Source: JAMQKA01 sp034521835 (GTDB lineage: Bacteria; Bacteroidota; Rhodothermia; Balneolales; Balneolaceae). From it: a stretch of 64,000 nt of DNA. The DNA lies in contig JAXHMA010000006.1 in the NCBI GenBank assembly GCA_034521835.1, positions 496,001 to 560,000 on the forward strand, written 5' to 3'. How positions within the stretch are numbered: position 1 is the stretch's first letter; every line of letters starts with the position of its first letter. A model generated the notes under the pieces. That model saw only the letters and a list, made by a program, of their open reading frames with translations. It had not been told where the DNA came from and made no database searches. Below, piece after piece: positions 48,742 to 57,353 of the stretch. Made by a program: the position numbers and the translations under genes.

Positions 48742-48840
48742 TTTTTTAATCCTTTTCAACCGAAAGCAAGGTCATGACATGTATTGCCAGTAGAGTATTT
48801 TGAATAGAGCAAGTAAGTGTGTTTTTTCCAACAGATATTG

Positions 48841-48889
48841 TATTTTTGATCCTCTTTTTCTAATAAGTATTAACCTTTAATTAAAGTTA
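48841..48889 (+). promoter_or_regulatory. Possible acpP promoter with AT-rich dyad
   Basis: TATTTTTG at 48841-48848 matches the Bacteroidota TAnnTTTG -7 box, about 50 bases before the acpP start. An AT-rich near-perfect palindrome TAACCTTTAATTAAAGTTA lies at 48871-48889, between it and the gene, and could be an operator. The 159-base gap after fabG is unusual for this operon and would allow separate acpP transcription. No experimental support. Confidence 0.3.
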
Positions 48890-48900
48890 AATAAATCGTT

Positions 48901-49140
48901 ATGTCTCAAGACGTAGAATCAAAAGTTAAATCCATAATCGTTGACAAACTCGGTGTAGATGAATCTGAGGTAGTTTCAGAAGCTAACTTCACCAATGATC
49001 TTGGTGCCGATTCTCTCGACACTGTTGAACTTATTATGGAATTCGAAAAAGAATTCGATATCAGCATTCCTGATGAAGACGCCGAAAATATTGCAACAGT
49101 TGGAGATGCTGTTGAATACCTCGACGGCAAAGTTTCCTAA
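48901..49140 (+). CDS. acpP: Acyl carrier protein
   Basis: 79 residues, strongly acidic and helical. The phosphopantetheine attachment Ser is in LGADSLDTVELIMEFEKEF (about residue 39), followed by IPDEDAENIATVGDAVEYL. It carries growing acyl chains for FabH, FabG and FabF encoded next to it. It lies 23 bases before fabF. Confidence 0.97.
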   Translation: MSQDVESKVKSIIVDKLGVDESEVVSEANFTNDLGADSLDTVELIMEFEKEFDISIPDEDAENIATVGDAVEYLDGKVS

Positions 49141-49163
49141 CATAACTTTTCATTTACTCCTTT

Positions 49164-50414
49164 ATGTCTGATCGTAGGGTAGTCATCACTGGGATAGGCG
49201 CAATTACGCCTGTGGGTAAAACAGTGCCAGATTTCTGGAACGGTCTTATTTCAGGTAAGAGCGGTGCCCGTCCCATAGATCATTTTGACACCGAAGATTT
49301 CCCCACAAAATTTGCAGCTCAAATCGATGGATACGACGAGCAGGATTACTTTGACCGCAAGGAGGCCAAGCGCCTAGACAAAGTATGTCAGTACGCGCTT
49401 ATAGCCACTGATGAGGCGATCAAGGATAGTCAACTCGATATGCAGGAAGTCGATAAAAACGAGTTTGCGGTGATTGTTGGGACGGGAATCGGTGGGATGG
49501 TTACCTTCTACGAGCAGTCTATAGAATATCATAAACACGGCCCAAAAGGAGTTTCTCCTTTCTTTATACCCAAGCTTATACCGGATATGGTAGCAGGGCA
49601 AATATCCATTAAATATGGGCTTAAAGGGGCAAACTATTGTGCTGTTTCTGCTTGTGCCACTGGTTCACATAATATCGGTTTGGCATATGATACAATTAAA
49701 AACGGGCAAGCCGATTATGCAATATCGGGTGGCGCCGAAGCTCCTGTTTCTCAAATAGGGGTTGCGGGATTCAACTCAATGCGAGCGATGTCAACCCGAA
49801 ATGATTCACCCGAAACAGCCTCGCGTCCATTTGATAAAAATCGTGACGGCTTTGTGCTCGGAGAAGGGGCCGGAATTCTTATCCTGGAAGAGCTTGAGCA
49901 CGCCAAGGCCAGAGATGCCCGAATTTACGGAGAAATCGTTGGATACGGTTTTTCGGCCGACGCCTATCATATGACTGCTCCCGATCCCAATGGAGAAGGA
50001 GTCATTCTTGCCTTGACCAAAGCACTGGACGCGGCTAATATTAATAGGGAGGATATAGACCATATTAATATGCATGGAACTTCCACCCCTCTCGGGGATG
50101 TGGCAGAAACAAACTCCATCAAAAAAGTTTTTGGGGATCATGCCTATAACATTAATTTCAACTCCACTAAATCGATGACGGGCCATAGCCTTGGGGCTGC
50201 AGGTGCTATTGAGTCATTGGCAACGTTGCTGGCCATCTACCACGATCTCATCCCGCCAACTATTAATTATGAAACCCCAGACCCTGATTGTGATCTGGAT
50301 TACACCGTAAACGAGGCAAAAGCCCGAGAGGTACGGTATGCCATGAATAATGCCTTTGGATTTGGAGGCCATAATACGACAATAGTTTTCAAAAAATTTG
50401 AAAGCAACGGGTAA
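49164..50414 (+). CDS. fabF: 3-oxoacyl-ACP synthase II (FabF)
   Basis: 416 residues, uninterrupted. RRVVITGIGAITPVGKTVPD is the start. The active-site Cys is in VSACATGSHNIGLAYDTI (about residue 163), the two His are in NMHGTSTPLGDVAE and STKSMTGHSLGAAGAIE. The C-terminus NNAFGFGGHNTTIVFKKF is typical. It elongates acyl chains with malonyl-ACP. Its stop codon overlaps the rnc start by one base (TAATG), which implies translational coupling. Confidence 0.97.
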   Translation: MSDRRVVITGIGAITPVGKTVPDFWNGLISGKSGARPIDHFDTEDFPTKFAAQIDGYDEQDYFDRKEAKRLDKVCQYALIATDEAIKDSQLDMQEVDKNEFAVIVGTGIGGMVTFYEQSIEYHKHGPKGVSPFFIPKLIPDMVAGQISIKYGLKGANYCAVSACATGSHNIGLAYDTIKNGQADYAISGGAEAPVSQIGVAGFNSMRAMSTRNDSPETASRPFDKNRDGFVLGEGAGILILEELEHAKARDARIYGEIVGYGFSADAYHMTAPDPNGEGVILALTKALDAANINREDIDHINMHGTSTPLGDVAETNSIKKVFGDHAYNINFNSTKSMTGHSLGAAGAIESLATLLAIYHDLIPPTINYETPDPDCDLDYTVNEAKAREVRYAMNNAFGFGGHNTTIVFKKFESNG

Positions 50415-51175
50415 TGTTTAAAAAGCTCAGGGCATATTTCTCAGATAGCGCACCCATCGAAGTAGCCCCTGAGCATGATGAAAGGCTTGAAAAACTAAAA
50501 CAGATCATTAATACTGAAATTGATGATCCCTTTCTTTATGTGAGAGCCCTCCGGCACCGTTCCGTATTGGCAGATGACAACTTTTCCTCAGCAGATTCAT
50601 ATGAACGTTTGGAATTCCTTGGAGACGCGGTTCTGGATCTGATTATTACAGAAATTATTTTTCAGAAATATCCCAGTAAAAACGAGGGTTTTCTAACGAA
50701 ATTAAGAGCTAAACTCGTGAAGGGGGATTCACTAGCCAAATATGCCCAAAAGTTAAATTTGAGTGATCTGCTTGTTCTAGGAGAACGCGCCCGGGGGCAG
50801 GGTATCGAATTTTCAAAAAGTATACTTGCTGACGTTTTTGAAGCCTTGATAGGTGCTATTTATATGGATCGGGGTTACGAGGCTACCTTTGAATTTGTAG
50901 GCAGAGTCATAAAAGAGAACGTTAACTTCGAGAAAGTCACAACAAGCTTAGATAATCATAAAAGTATTCTTCTCGAATATGCCCAAGCCGAAAAGTTAGA
51001 AATACCCAAGTATGAAGTGGTATCAGAAGAGGGACCCGGCCATGATAAAACATTTGAAATCAGGGTTATAGTCGATGATCAAGAGCTTGGGAAAGGTAAA
51101 GGTAAAAGTAAAAAAGAGGCGGAGCAGTTGGCGGCTAAAAAAGCACTGGAAAACCTAAGTGACGCTGATTATTAA
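50414..51175 (+). CDS. rnc: Ribonuclease III
   Basis: 253 residues. RNase III signature YERLEFLGDAVLDLIITEII, acidic residues of the active site in ADVFEALIGAIYMDRGYEA, and a C-terminal double-stranded RNA-binding domain (PKYEVVSEEGPGHDKTFEIR, KGKSKKEAEQLAAKKALENL). It cleaves double-stranded RNA in rRNA and mRNA processing. It is the last gene of the fab operon and overlaps fabF by one base, a common arrangement. Confidence 0.96.
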   Translation: MFKKLRAYFSDSAPIEVAPEHDERLEKLKQIINTEIDDPFLYVRALRHRSVLADDNFSSADSYERLEFLGDAVLDLIITEIIFQKYPSKNEGFLTKLRAKLVKGDSLAKYAQKLNLSDLLVLGERARGQGIEFSKSILADVFEALIGAIYMDRGYEATFEFVGRVIKENVNFEKVTTSLDNHKSILLEYAQAEKLEIPKYEVVSEEGPGHDKTFEIRVIVDDQELGKGKGKSKKEAEQLAAKKALENLSDADY

Positions 51176-51491
51176 TACAATTTAATAGTACTGTTATCTA
51201 GAGCCGGTTCTATTTAAGTATATTTACGTATATATTACTACTCGTTTTTGGTGAAAATACGGGCCTTACTACGTATTTTAGCCTATTTTGTATTTTAACC
51301 TCTTATAATATTTCTCGTTTACCTACTTACATTAGAAAGGAGTTATAAATTTTTTTTAGTTCAAAAAAAAATTATAATTAATCAGATGGTTTAAAGGCAA
51401 TAGTAGGTATTTGCACGGAGTGTTTTTACAGACCACAAAGAGTCTGCTCAAAATATAAACTAGATAAGTATCTATAGAGGTTGATGCTATT
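51176..51491 (+). other. Intergenic region before the sigma-54 activator gene, no gene recognised
   Basis: About 316 AT-rich bases with stops in all frames. Contains the rnc operon end and the promoter of the downstream AAA+ regulator. I found no clear -24/-12 element here and no strong terminator hairpin. Confidence 0.4.
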
Positions 51492-52550
51492 ATGGGAGAA
51501 TTTAACAAAGGAAACTACGGCAAAGTAAGTTCACGGGTGAAAGAGAGTGGTAATAACACTACCAAAAAGGATCAAGACATCTCTAACGATCCAGACTTTC
51601 TTACCAACACCCCTGAAATGGAAAAGTTGCTGCGGACAATAAAAAAATTCGCACTTTCAGAGGCCCCGGTTTTGATTACGGGAGAAAGTGGTGTCGGCAA
51701 GGAAGTTGTCGCCCGTCTTATTCACAAATACAGCGAGCGAAGTGATGAATCGTTTGTTGCTATCAATAGTGGAGCAATACCAGGTGACTTAATTGAGAGT
51801 GAACTTTTTGGCCATGAAAAAGGTGCCTTTACTGGTGCTACAAGCCAAAAAGAAGGCTGCTTTGAGTTGGCGGATAAAGGTACGCTCTTCCTTGATGAAA
51901 TTGGTGATATGCCAAGCCCTGCCCAGGTAAAAGTACTGCGTGCAGTTGAACAAAATACGTTTAGGAGAGTAGGTGGAAAAAAGGAAGTTTCTGTTGATGT
52001 CCGTATTGTTTCGGCGACCAATAAAATTTTGATGGAAAAGGTTCTGGATAAGAGTTTCAGAGAAGATCTTTTCCACCGAATAAATGTATTGGAACTATAT
52101 ATTCCACCGCTTCAGACGCCGGCCAAAGATATTACCCTTTTCCTAAATCATTTTTTAGATATTTTTTCCCAGAAATATAAATTTGGAGAGGCATCTTTCT
52201 CCGATGAGGTACTCGAAATATTTCAGGAGTACAAATGGCCGGGTAACGTGCGAGAACTAAAAAACATAGTAGAACGGTGCGTGATCTTAAGTTCAGGTGA
52301 GGAAATCACGCCTTCTATTCTACCTGAAAGATTTTTTAAAGATAATGGCACCGAGCTTCCATCATCAAAAAGGGAGGAGGAAGAGGATAATGATTTTATT
52401 AAAATTCCTCTGGGAGCTACAATGGAACAAGTTGAAAGGGCAGTCATCAAACAAACCCTCTCGCTGGTTGGATATAATAAAACTCAGGCTGCTAAAATAT
52501 TGGGTGTCACTAGAAAGACACTTCACAAAAAAGTGACAGACGAGAAATAA
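51492..52550 (+). CDS. Sigma-54-dependent transcription activator without receiver domain
   Basis: 352 residues. A short disordered N-terminus replaces any sensory or receiver domain. The AAA+ module has Walker A ITGESGVGKEVVARLIH (about 65), the sigma-54 contact loop ESELFGHEKGAFTGAT (GAFTGA about 112), Walker B LFLDEIGDM, sensor I VRIVSATNK, the arginine-finger region FREDLFHRINVLELYIPPL and WPGNVRELKN. The C-terminus is a Fis-type helix-turn-helix (GYNKTQAAKILGVTRKTLHK). It activates RNA polymerase with sigma-54. Its target is probably the nearby polysaccharide cluster, where a -24/-12-like site precedes gmd. It faces a degenerate paralogue at 52731-53720. Confidence 0.9.
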   Translation: MGEFNKGNYGKVSSRVKESGNNTTKKDQDISNDPDFLTNTPEMEKLLRTIKKFALSEAPVLITGESGVGKEVVARLIHKYSERSDESFVAINSGAIPGDLIESELFGHEKGAFTGATSQKEGCFELADKGTLFLDEIGDMPSPAQVKVLRAVEQNTFRRVGGKKEVSVDVRIVSATNKILMEKVLDKSFREDLFHRINVLELYIPPLQTPAKDITLFLNHFLDIFSQKYKFGEASFSDEVLEIFQEYKWPGNVRELKNIVERCVILSSGEEITPSILPERFFKDNGTELPSSKREEEEDNDFIKIPLGATMEQVERAVIKQTLSLVGYNKTQAAKILGVTRKTLHKKVTDEK

Positions 52551-52730
52551 TCGGCTTACTATAACTTCTCGTTTACCATTAAAGAAAGGTCACTAACATA
52601 CTATTACAAATAATCCCATCAATTCAAGACCAAGAGAGATGAGAGTATGGTACGTTAACTACCAATGCTATGTTAATGACAGGATTATCTTAAGTTTCTG
52701 GAAAATTTATGGAAGTCAAATATGATCAAA

Positions 52731-53720
52731 TCAGGATAAAAATATCAGTCGGTTCCTAAAAGGGATATTATATTCCTGATCCATATTTTCAAATTCTTGT
52801 TCGGATATATCAGGATTAGAAATTAGTTCTTTCAACAGCATTTTTTCAGCCCTTGCAAAGCTTTTATCATGTTTTATGTCCATATCATTAAGCTGATACG
52901 GCGATTTCCAGTCTAGGGAAAAGGGCAGATGATTAGCCGTAATTACTGAACCAGCAGGTACAATGGTTGCAGCATGTTCAATAGTATTTTTAAGCTGTCG
53001 TATGTTACCGGGCCAGTGATAAGAAATACATTTATATACGGCACGCGGTGCAATTGCATGAACTTGGGCATTATTTTTGGCAGCAAAATCTAATAAAAAC
53101 CGGTCTATTAATAATGTAATATCCTCACAATGTTCACGTAATGGAGGAATATTAATAATAGTGGGGTCTAACAGCTTCAAGAGCCTGGTCCAGAATGATT
53201 TCTCCTTGAATTTTGAATACTCACTTTCTTCGATGGAAAGGAAGAACCGGAAATTATTATGAATCGAGCTCCTAGAGTGCATCTTTTGCGCTGAATTCAG
53301 GATGTTAAGGAGTATTCTCTTATTAAAATGGCTCAATTCCGAAAAAGCATTAAAAAATAGCGTCCCTCCAGAAAGGAAGTCCAATACAAAATTTTCTTTG
53401 TCTTGGTGATAATTAGCTTCCTGAGGCGATCTCTCTTTTTCTCTCTCTACTATATCTTGAATTGTTTCTTCTAATGTATTACAAAATATATCTCTAAATG
53501 AATCTTCTGAATATGGACTTAATGAATGCATTAATTTTGCCACATATCGTTTCCCTGCTCCCTGCTCTCCTGTCAGGATAACTGTTTTATTTGTATTCGC
53601 TACCGCGACTATTTTTCTATATAGATCTTGCATGGTTTCACTATAGAAATTGATCGTTTCTATTTGTGCACCATTATTAATGGGATCTAAATTTAGTGGT
53701 TTGTCTGAAAGTGTTTTCAT
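52731..53720 (-). CDS. Degenerate sigma-54 activator-like AAA+ protein lacking GAFTGA and Walker B
   Basis: 329 residues, uninterrupted, so the losses are not frame errors. It keeps the Walker A region LTGEQGAGKRYVAKLMHSL, the sensor-II-like block WPGNIRQLKNTIEHAA and the IPPLREHCEDI region. However, where GAFTGA should be there is a different charged segment (DIVEREKERSPQEANYH), and the Walker B LFLDEI is changed to LFFNAF, losing both acidic residues. Sensor I is also altered (FRFFLSIEES). No normal Fis helix-turn-helix is seen at the C-terminus, which ends FRNRLIFLS. It cannot act as a usual activator. A dominant partner, inhibitor or scaffold of the neighbouring activator is my inference. 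Adjacent 3' ends face each other across 180 bases. Confidence 0.8.
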   Translation of the reverse strand: MKTLSDKPLNLDPINNGAQIETINFYSETMQDLYRKIVAVANTNKTVILTGEQGAGKRYVAKLMHSLSPYSEDSFRDIFCNTLEETIQDIVEREKERSPQEANYHQDKENFVLDFLSGGTLFFNAFSELSHFNKRILLNILNSAQKMHSRSSIHNNFRFFLSIEESEYSKFKEKSFWTRLLKLLDPTIINIPPLREHCEDITLLIDRFLLDFAAKNNAQVHAIAPRAVYKCISYHWPGNIRQLKNTIEHAATIVPAGSVITANHLPFSLDWKSPYQLNDMDIKHDKSFARAEKMLLKELISNPDISEQEFENMDQEYNIPFRNRLIFLS

Positions 53721-53959
53721 CTATAAAGCTCTCAAAATTTAATTGGTACTACATAATTCATAATTCGCGGGGTATATTGTCTGTTTTTATTTAGAACTCT
53801 TGATTTGATGAATTTTTTATATGCTCTTTATATTATTTTAACAATAAGCGTGCCAGTTATGTTGATGAATAATTAAAACCCGTTCATATGCTATACGCAG
53901 TTGTATTTATGTTAAAAGGAAGGATGTCTTAAAAGAGTAGAAAATTATTTTACTTAAAA

Positions 53960-53976
53960 GCGTGTAAATTTTACGC
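53960..53976. promoter_or_regulatory. Dyad, possible upstream activator binding site
   Basis: GCGTGTAAATTTTACGC is a near-palindrome (GCGTnTAAA/TTTnACGC). Its place, about 175 bases before the -24/-12-like site, is typical of enhancer sites for sigma-54 activators. A similar GCGTGTAATAGTACGC is at 19148-19163, so it may instead be an unrelated operator. Confidence 0.3.
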
Positions 53977-54136
53977 AGAGCTTTGAGTAATAATTACCCA
54001 TCCCAAATTTAGCTTGAAAGAGTATTAAGAGTCTATATTAATAATTTTTAAATAGCCACAAGCAGATCGGGCTTTTAGCATATCTATTGCTGATTTGAAC
54101 GCTCAGTGGAAAAGAAGTTTTATAGCTTTTTTAATT

Positions 54137-54152
54137 TGGCACAACAATTGTA
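54137..54152 (+). promoter_or_regulatory. Sigma-54 (-24/-12) type promoter upstream of gmd
   Basis: TGGCACAACAATTGTA matches the consensus TGGCACRNNNNTTGCW at all fixed positions but one (the C of the -12 GC is T). Spacing between GG and GT is the required 10 bases. It lies about 107 bases before the gmd start and near two sigma-54 activator-type genes. Confidence 0.55.
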
Positions 54153-54258
54153 CCTATCACAACCGCAAACAAATACTATCTATAATTTTTTGGATATCCA
54201 GGTAGATTTATTGTAAAAAGTGTTTCTTAAATAATTAGTCAAGAAAGGCGAAGTAGTT

Positions 54259-55356
54259 GTGGCAGGTAAAAACAAAAAAGCGTTAATCACTGGAGTAACG
54301 GGCAGGGATGGGTCCTATCTTGCAGAATTTTTACTGAAAAAAGGATATGAAGTACATGGCATAAAACGTCGTTCCAGCTCTTTTAATACAGGACGGATTG
54401 ATCATATCTACCGAGATCCTCATACCAAGGGCTTGCCGTTTTATTTGCATTATGGGGATCTTACTGATTCCATGAATTTGATTCGCATTATCCAGGATAT
54501 TCAGCCCGATGAGATTTATAATTTAGGCGCGCAAAGTCACGTGCAAGTATCATTTGAGGTCCCGGAATATACGGCCAATAGCGATGCCCTTGGAGTTCTA
54601 AGACTGCTGGAGGCTATCCGCATGTTGGGATTAACGGAAAAAACTAAATTTTACCAAGCCTCAACCAGCGAGCTTTATGGTAAGGTTCAGGAAGTGCCAC
54701 AGACTGAAAACACTCCATTTTATCCGCGCTCACCCTATGGCGCTGCAAAGCTGTACGCATACTGGATTACTGTAAATTATCGTGAAGCATATAATATGTT
54801 TGCAGTTAACGGCATCCTGTTTAATCACGAATCGCCTGTTCGGGGAGAAACATTCGTCACCCGAAAAATTACACGAGCCGCCGTACGAATTGCGGCTGGC
54901 CTGCAGGAGAAAACGTATCTTGGAAATTTGGAAGCCCAACGCGACTGGGGCCATGCTAAGGACTATATAGAAGGGATGTACCTGATGCTTCAGCAGGATG
55001 AGCCTGAAGACTTTGTTTTATCTACCGGTAAAACTCATACTGTTCGCCGGTTATGTGAGCTGGCATTCGGTTTTGCCGGAATTACCTTGGAATGGATAGG
55101 AGAGGGAATAGATGAAAAGGGCATCAATGCAAAAACAGGGGATACGGTTGTAGAGATCGATCCACGTTATTTCCGTCCGACCGAAGTAGATCTTTTAATC
55201 GGAGATGCCACTAAAGCCCATGAAAAATTAGGATGGAGTCCTAAATACACGTTTGAGCAACTCATTGAAGAGATGGTTCAAGAAGATCAAGAAAAAATAA
55301 ATTTAATTGTTGATAATAATGAAGACTATGCAAAATTTGCCAAGTTCCTCCAATAA
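54259..55356 (+). CDS. gmd: GDP-mannose 4,6-dehydratase
   Basis: 365 residues from a GTG start at 54259, preceded by AAGAAAGGCGAAG as ribosome-binding sequence. ALITGVTGRDGSYLAEFLL is the NADP-binding motif; GIKRRSSSFNTGRIDHIY, YQASTSELYGKVQEVPQ (Ser/Thr and Glu of the active site) and SPYGAAKLYAYWITVNYRE (YxxxK) are diagnostic of Gmd. It converts GDP-mannose into GDP-4-keto-6-deoxymannose, a precursor of fucose, rhamnose or perosamine. First gene of the polysaccharide cluster behind the sigma-54-like promoter. The next gene starts one base after its stop. Confidence 0.93.
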   Translation: MAGKNKKALITGVTGRDGSYLAEFLLKKGYEVHGIKRRSSSFNTGRIDHIYRDPHTKGLPFYLHYGDLTDSMNLIRIIQDIQPDEIYNLGAQSHVQVSFEVPEYTANSDALGVLRLLEAIRMLGLTEKTKFYQASTSELYGKVQEVPQTENTPFYPRSPYGAAKLYAYWITVNYREAYNMFAVNGILFNHESPVRGETFVTRKITRAAVRIAAGLQEKTYLGNLEAQRDWGHAKDYIEGMYLMLQQDEPEDFVLSTGKTHTVRRLCELAFGFAGITLEWIGEGIDEKGINAKTGDTVVEIDPRYFRPTEVDLLIGDATKAHEKLGWSPKYTFEQLIEEMVQEDQEKINLIVDNNEDYAKFAKFLQ

Positions 55357-55357
55357 T

Positions 55358-56721
55358 ATGCAAGCAGTATCAGACTCTGATACAAAATCTCTAAGGGATG
55401 ATTTTATAAACAAGATTAAGCTGCGAAAGGCTAATATTGGCATAATCGGCCTTGGCTATGTTGGGCTTCCCCTTCTTTGGACCTTCCATGAAGAAGGATA
55501 CCCGGTAAGAGGATTTGATATCGATTCGAGCAAAACTGAGAACATCAAAGCCGGCAAGCCCTACATTAAGCATCTCGGATATGACATGATGGGGAAGCTG
55601 GCTGATTCTGAAAGGTGCACTGCAACCATCGATTTTGCCGAGCTACCTGAAATGGATGTTATCTTGATGTGCGTGCCAACGCCCCTTGATACCCACCGGG
55701 AGCCAGATATGCAGTATGTTGAGGATACTACTCGAACCATCGCGCAACACCTGCGCAGCGGGCAACTTGTGATTCTTGAATCTACTACCTATCCGGGTAC
55801 TACTGCCGATCTAATCATTCCAATTCTGGAGGAGGCGTCCGGCCTAAAGTCTGGAAGAGACTTTTTTGTGGCATATAGCCCTGAGCGTGAAGATCCCGGC
55901 AATCCCGACTTCAACACGGCAAAGATTCCTAAAGTTGTCAGGAGCTCATGGGAGAAGAAGCCTTGCAAATCGCGAAAGAGCTGTACGATTCGATTGTAGT
56001 TGAGACGGTTCTTGTTTCCGATACGAAGACGGCAGAGGCTGTTAAACTTACGGAGAATATATTCCGGTCCGTCAATATAGCCTTGGTTAATGAGCTTAAA
56101 GTAGTGTATCAAAAGATGGGTATCGATGTTCATGAGGTGTTAGACGCTGCAGGTACCAAGCCCTTTGGATTTATGAAATTCACACCCGGTCCCGGTCTTG
56201 GCGGACATTGCATCCCGATCGATCCATTTTACCTTACCTGGAAAGCCAGGGAGTATGAGCAGCATACCCGATTTATAGAATTAGCGGGTGAGATAAACAC
56301 AAGCATGCCGCGCTATGTTATTGATCGTACTATCAAAGCCTTGAATGAACACAAAATTGCACTTAATGGCAGCAATATTCTTGTTTTGGGTCTGGCTTAC
56401 AAGCCGGATGTCGATGACCTGAGAGAATCACCCACATTCAAGTTGATGGATCTGCTAAAAGAATATGGAGCAAGCGTCTCGTACTATGATCATTACATTC
56501 CCAGGATCCATGAGACGCGCGAACATAAAGAGTGGACCGGTTTAGAAACGGTGGCTTGGAATAAAGAAACCATTTCCAGCTTTGATGCCGTTATCATTTC
56601 TACTAACCATTCCGATATTGACTACCAGGAATTAGCTGACTGGAATGATATTATTATCGATACCAGGAACGCAATGAAACACATTGAGCCAAAGGCTAAC
56701 AATCAAATTTGGAAGGCGTAA
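55358..56721 (+). CDS. UDP-N-acetylhexosamine 6-dehydrogenase (WbpA/WecC type), one frameshift
   Basis: Start ATG at 55358, immediately after gmd. ANIGIIGLGYVGLPLLWTFH is the NAD motif, VILMCVPTPLDTHREPDMQY and LESTTYPGTTADLIIPIL follow. In the second frame, TAEAVKLTENIFRSVNIALV and the active-site Cys GLGGHCIPIDPFYLTWKA, then LGLAYKPDVDDLRESP. These features fit the WbpA/WecC group (UDP-HexNAc to uronic acid) better than UDP-glucose dehydrogenase, which is encoded separately at 63028. The break is near 55945 and the sequence around it is not restored as cleanly as elsewhere. Confidence 0.82.
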
Positions 56722-56830
56722 ACCTGATCTTAAGGAGAGACAAAATGTAGAAAATAAATGTAAAGAGCATGGAGTTATCGAAAGGAGTTATCCTTAAAAA
56801 AGTAGCATGCTGATAAATAATGACTTTACA

Positions 56831-57234
56831 ATGAAGAACATACTCATTGCAGGAGGAAGGTGTCCGAATTTTATTACGGCAAACCACTCCCAAATAGCAG
56901 AAGGAGATTTACAGCTACCTTTAGAATTAAAATCTCTTATCTCAGCCAGCATTCTAATCAGAAAGTGGGGATTCTCTAACAACTTTGAATTTAGTCGTGA
57001 TTGTTTCCTTGAAGTTCTTACAGACTCACCCAATATTGAAATGGATGTATCGATCTCAAGGTCAGAGCAGAGTGGGCTCCATGATTTTTTAAGAAAAATA
57101 CTAGCTTTTTTTGAAAAACACAGAAAAAGAGTTTTCCGCCCCTCTGGAAGGGGCAAGCCACAGAGATATTAACTACCATGTATCAACTTTTGCAGACGGA
57201 CAGACGCTCTATGGATTTGAAATGCCGAAATAGA
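56831..57234 (+). CDS. Small protein of unknown function in the polysaccharide cluster, possible frameshift
   Basis: A frame from about 56807/56831 (MKNILIAGGRCPNFITANHS) runs to 57172 and has plausible codon use, with helices (LELKSLISASILIRKWGF, HDFLRKILAFFEKHRKRVF). Near 57138, in a CCGCCCC run, a shift into another frame gives a better-looking tail, GASHRDINYHVSTFADGQTL then YGFEMPK and a stop at about 57234. I do not recognise a family. An open frame of equal length on the opposite strand (56794-57156) is possible but has less natural sequence. Existence of the gene is uncertain. Confidence 0.35.
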
Positions 57235-57353
57235 ACAAAGTGACTAGTAACTTGTATAAAGTATCGATACAAACCAATAGAATAAAGACCCTCAACATTG
57301 CTTTCTAAAAACCTGTTTGTTTAAACTACAATTATTGAAAAAAATTGATCGAA

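Larger units (their letters stand above)
53721..54258. other. Long AT-rich regulatory region ahead of the polysaccharide cluster
   Basis: 538 bases, no coding frame recognised. It separates the degenerate AAA+ gene from gmd. It contains the -24/-12-like element at 54137-54152 and a dyad GCGTGTAAATTTTACGC at 53960-53976, about 175 bases upstream of it, a usual distance for an activator binding site. Confidence 0.55.

Noticed and set aside
52223..52450. Minus-strand frames inside the sigma-54 activator gene
   Set aside because: They are Ser-rich shadow frames of a fully conserved plus-strand gene.
56794..57156. Minus-strand gene opposite the unknown small plus-strand gene
   Set aside because: Composition is less protein-like and it is antisense to the polysaccharide operon; no family seen on either strand.
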